Part shown: positions 11,519-12,307 of the stretch, piece by piece
How positions within the stretch are numbered: the stretch's first letter is position 1
Layout: each line of letters opens with the position of its first letter
Source: CALMFQ01 sp964495595
GTDB taxonomy: Bacteria; Pseudomonadota; Gammaproteobacteria; Burkholderiales; SCOH01
NCBI GenBank assembly: GCA_964495595.1
Contig: CAZBWH010000083.1
Span: 1 to 12,307 of the forward strand
Direction of reading: 5' to 3'
DNA: 12,307 nt
Position numbers and translations under genes: made by a program
The notes under the pieces: model-generated
What the model saw: only the letters and a program-made list of their open reading frames with translations
Told to the model about the DNA's origin: nothing
Database searches by the model: none

Positions 11519-12307
11519 TCAAGCCAGATATTGATCCATGCGGCGCAAGGTTTCGTCCTTACCAATCAGAGCCAATGTCGCATCCACCGACGGTGTCTGC
11601 GTGGTGCCACACACCAGTGCCCGCAACGGCATGCCGACCTGGCCCATTTTCACGCCCTGCTCCTTGCAGAATGCCTTGATCAACGCGCCGATCGCTTCGG
11701 TGGTCCAGTCACTGCTTGCCAACTGGCCACGGAGGGTTTTCATCAGCGCCAGCGAGGCTTCGGTCATATGCTGCGCGCGAACGTCGTCGTGCGGATGTAA
11801 TTGGCGATAGAAGTAGACACAGGCATCGGCCAGCTCGACCAGTGTCGACACCCGCTCCTTGACCAGCGCAATCACATCCGCCAATTGTGGACCTTTGCTG
11901 ACATCACACTCACGTTCGGCCATCCAATGAGTAATCAACTCGGCCAGACGCTGATTGTCGGCCGCCTTGATGTGTTGCTGGTTCAGCCACAGCAGCTTGT
12001 CCTTGTTGAAACGCGCCGGCGAGGGGCTGACTGCTTCCAGCGAGAACCATTCGACAAACTCGCCCATTTCGAAGAATTCGGCATCGCCGTGGCCCCAACC
12101 GAGGCGTGCCAGATAATTGAGCATTGCTTCCGGCAGGAAACCCATGCCGGCATAGTCGACCACGCTCACCGGATCGCGGCGTTTGGACATTTTCTGGCCG
12201 TCTTCGCGCAGGATCATCGGCAGGTGCGCATAAGTCGGCAGCGGCGCGCCGAGTGCGGCGAGGATGTTGATCTGGCGCGGGGTGTTGTTGACGTGGTCGT
12301 CGCCACG
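11519..12307 (-). CDS. gltX: Glutamyl-tRNA synthetase, C-terminal 262 residues (runs off the window)
   Basis: The 3' part of gltX, a class I aminoacyl-tRNA synthetase that charges tRNA-Glu. The frame is open through the right edge: the fragment begins RGDDHVNNTPRQINILAALG, part of the Rossmann-fold catalytic domain. The class I KMSKR motif follows at residues 38-42 of the fragment (GQKMSKRRDP), then VVDYAGMGFLPEAMLNYLARLGW and the alpha-helical anticodon-binding domain, ending in DQYLA. The ATG at 12217 is internal, not the start. GluRS is about 465 aa, so roughly 200 N-terminal residues (including the HIGH motif) lie outside the window. The stop is followed directly by the perfect terminator at 11467-11504. 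Confidence 0.97.
   Translation of the reverse strand, partial: RGDDHVNNTPRQINILAALGAPLPTYAHLPMILREDGQKMSKRRDPVSVVDYAGMGFLPEAMLNYLARLGWGHGDAEFFEMGEFVEWFSLEAVSPSPARFNKDKLLWLNQQHIKAADNQRLAELITHWMAERECDVSKGPQLADVIALVKERVSTLVELADACVYFYRQLHPHDDVRAQHMTEASLALMKTLRGQLASSDWTTEAIGALIKAFCKEQGVKMGQVGMPLRALVCGTTQTPSVDATLALIGKDETLRRMDQYLA

Overview
The window is GC-rich, densely packed bacterial chromosome. Gene content (ybbA-ybbP next to tesA, hrcA, DUF2784, gltX) and protein style suggest a betaproteobacterium, most likely order Neisseriales (Chromobacterium/Vogesella/Laribacter-like). That placement is inferred from recall of protein families, not from a search. A 100-N assembly gap at 10714-10813 interrupts hrcA.

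Left part (1-4995, all on the minus strand) is a signalling region. In transcription order it holds a Tat-exported PhoD-fold protein (3187-4995), a membrane-bound three-PAS diguanylate cyclase (1114-3156), a periplasmic PhnD-like solute-binding protein (171-995), and the start of a membrane sensor (174 down to 1) that overlaps the PhnD-like gene by ATGA. Two of the four carry folds of phosphorus metabolism (PhoD, PhnD) but sit beside signalling proteins. By my motif alignment, the PhoD-like protein has lost the metal-binding Asp/His residues at every recognisable catalytic motif, so it looks like a pseudophosphatase.

Middle part (5152-9544) is the conserved ybbA-ybbP/tesA locus. YbbA (ATPase) and YbbP (FtsX-like permease) overlap by ATGA, and a conserved protein of unknown function follows one base after ybbP. 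tesA diverges from ybbA, and the two start codons overlap in the single tetranucleotide CATG. tesA converges on, and overlaps by 16 bp, an unrecognised exported or lipoprotein gene (9529-10191) that has a good sigma-70 promoter of its own.

Right part (10192-12307) holds the 5' end of hrcA (heat-shock repressor), the assembly gap, a small membrane protein (DUF2784), a 270-bp mobile-element-like repeat, a strong bidirectional terminator, and the 3' two-thirds or so of gltX on the minus strand. The repeat has 27-bp terminal inverted repeats (26/27 identical), TA at both ends and two internal stem-loops. Its architecture resembles the Correia elements of Neisseria, but the sequence is different. 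It supplies the present stop codon of the DUF2784 gene, and the pre-insertion reading frame can be reconstructed.

No rRNA, tRNA, CRISPR array or complete transposase gene was seen.
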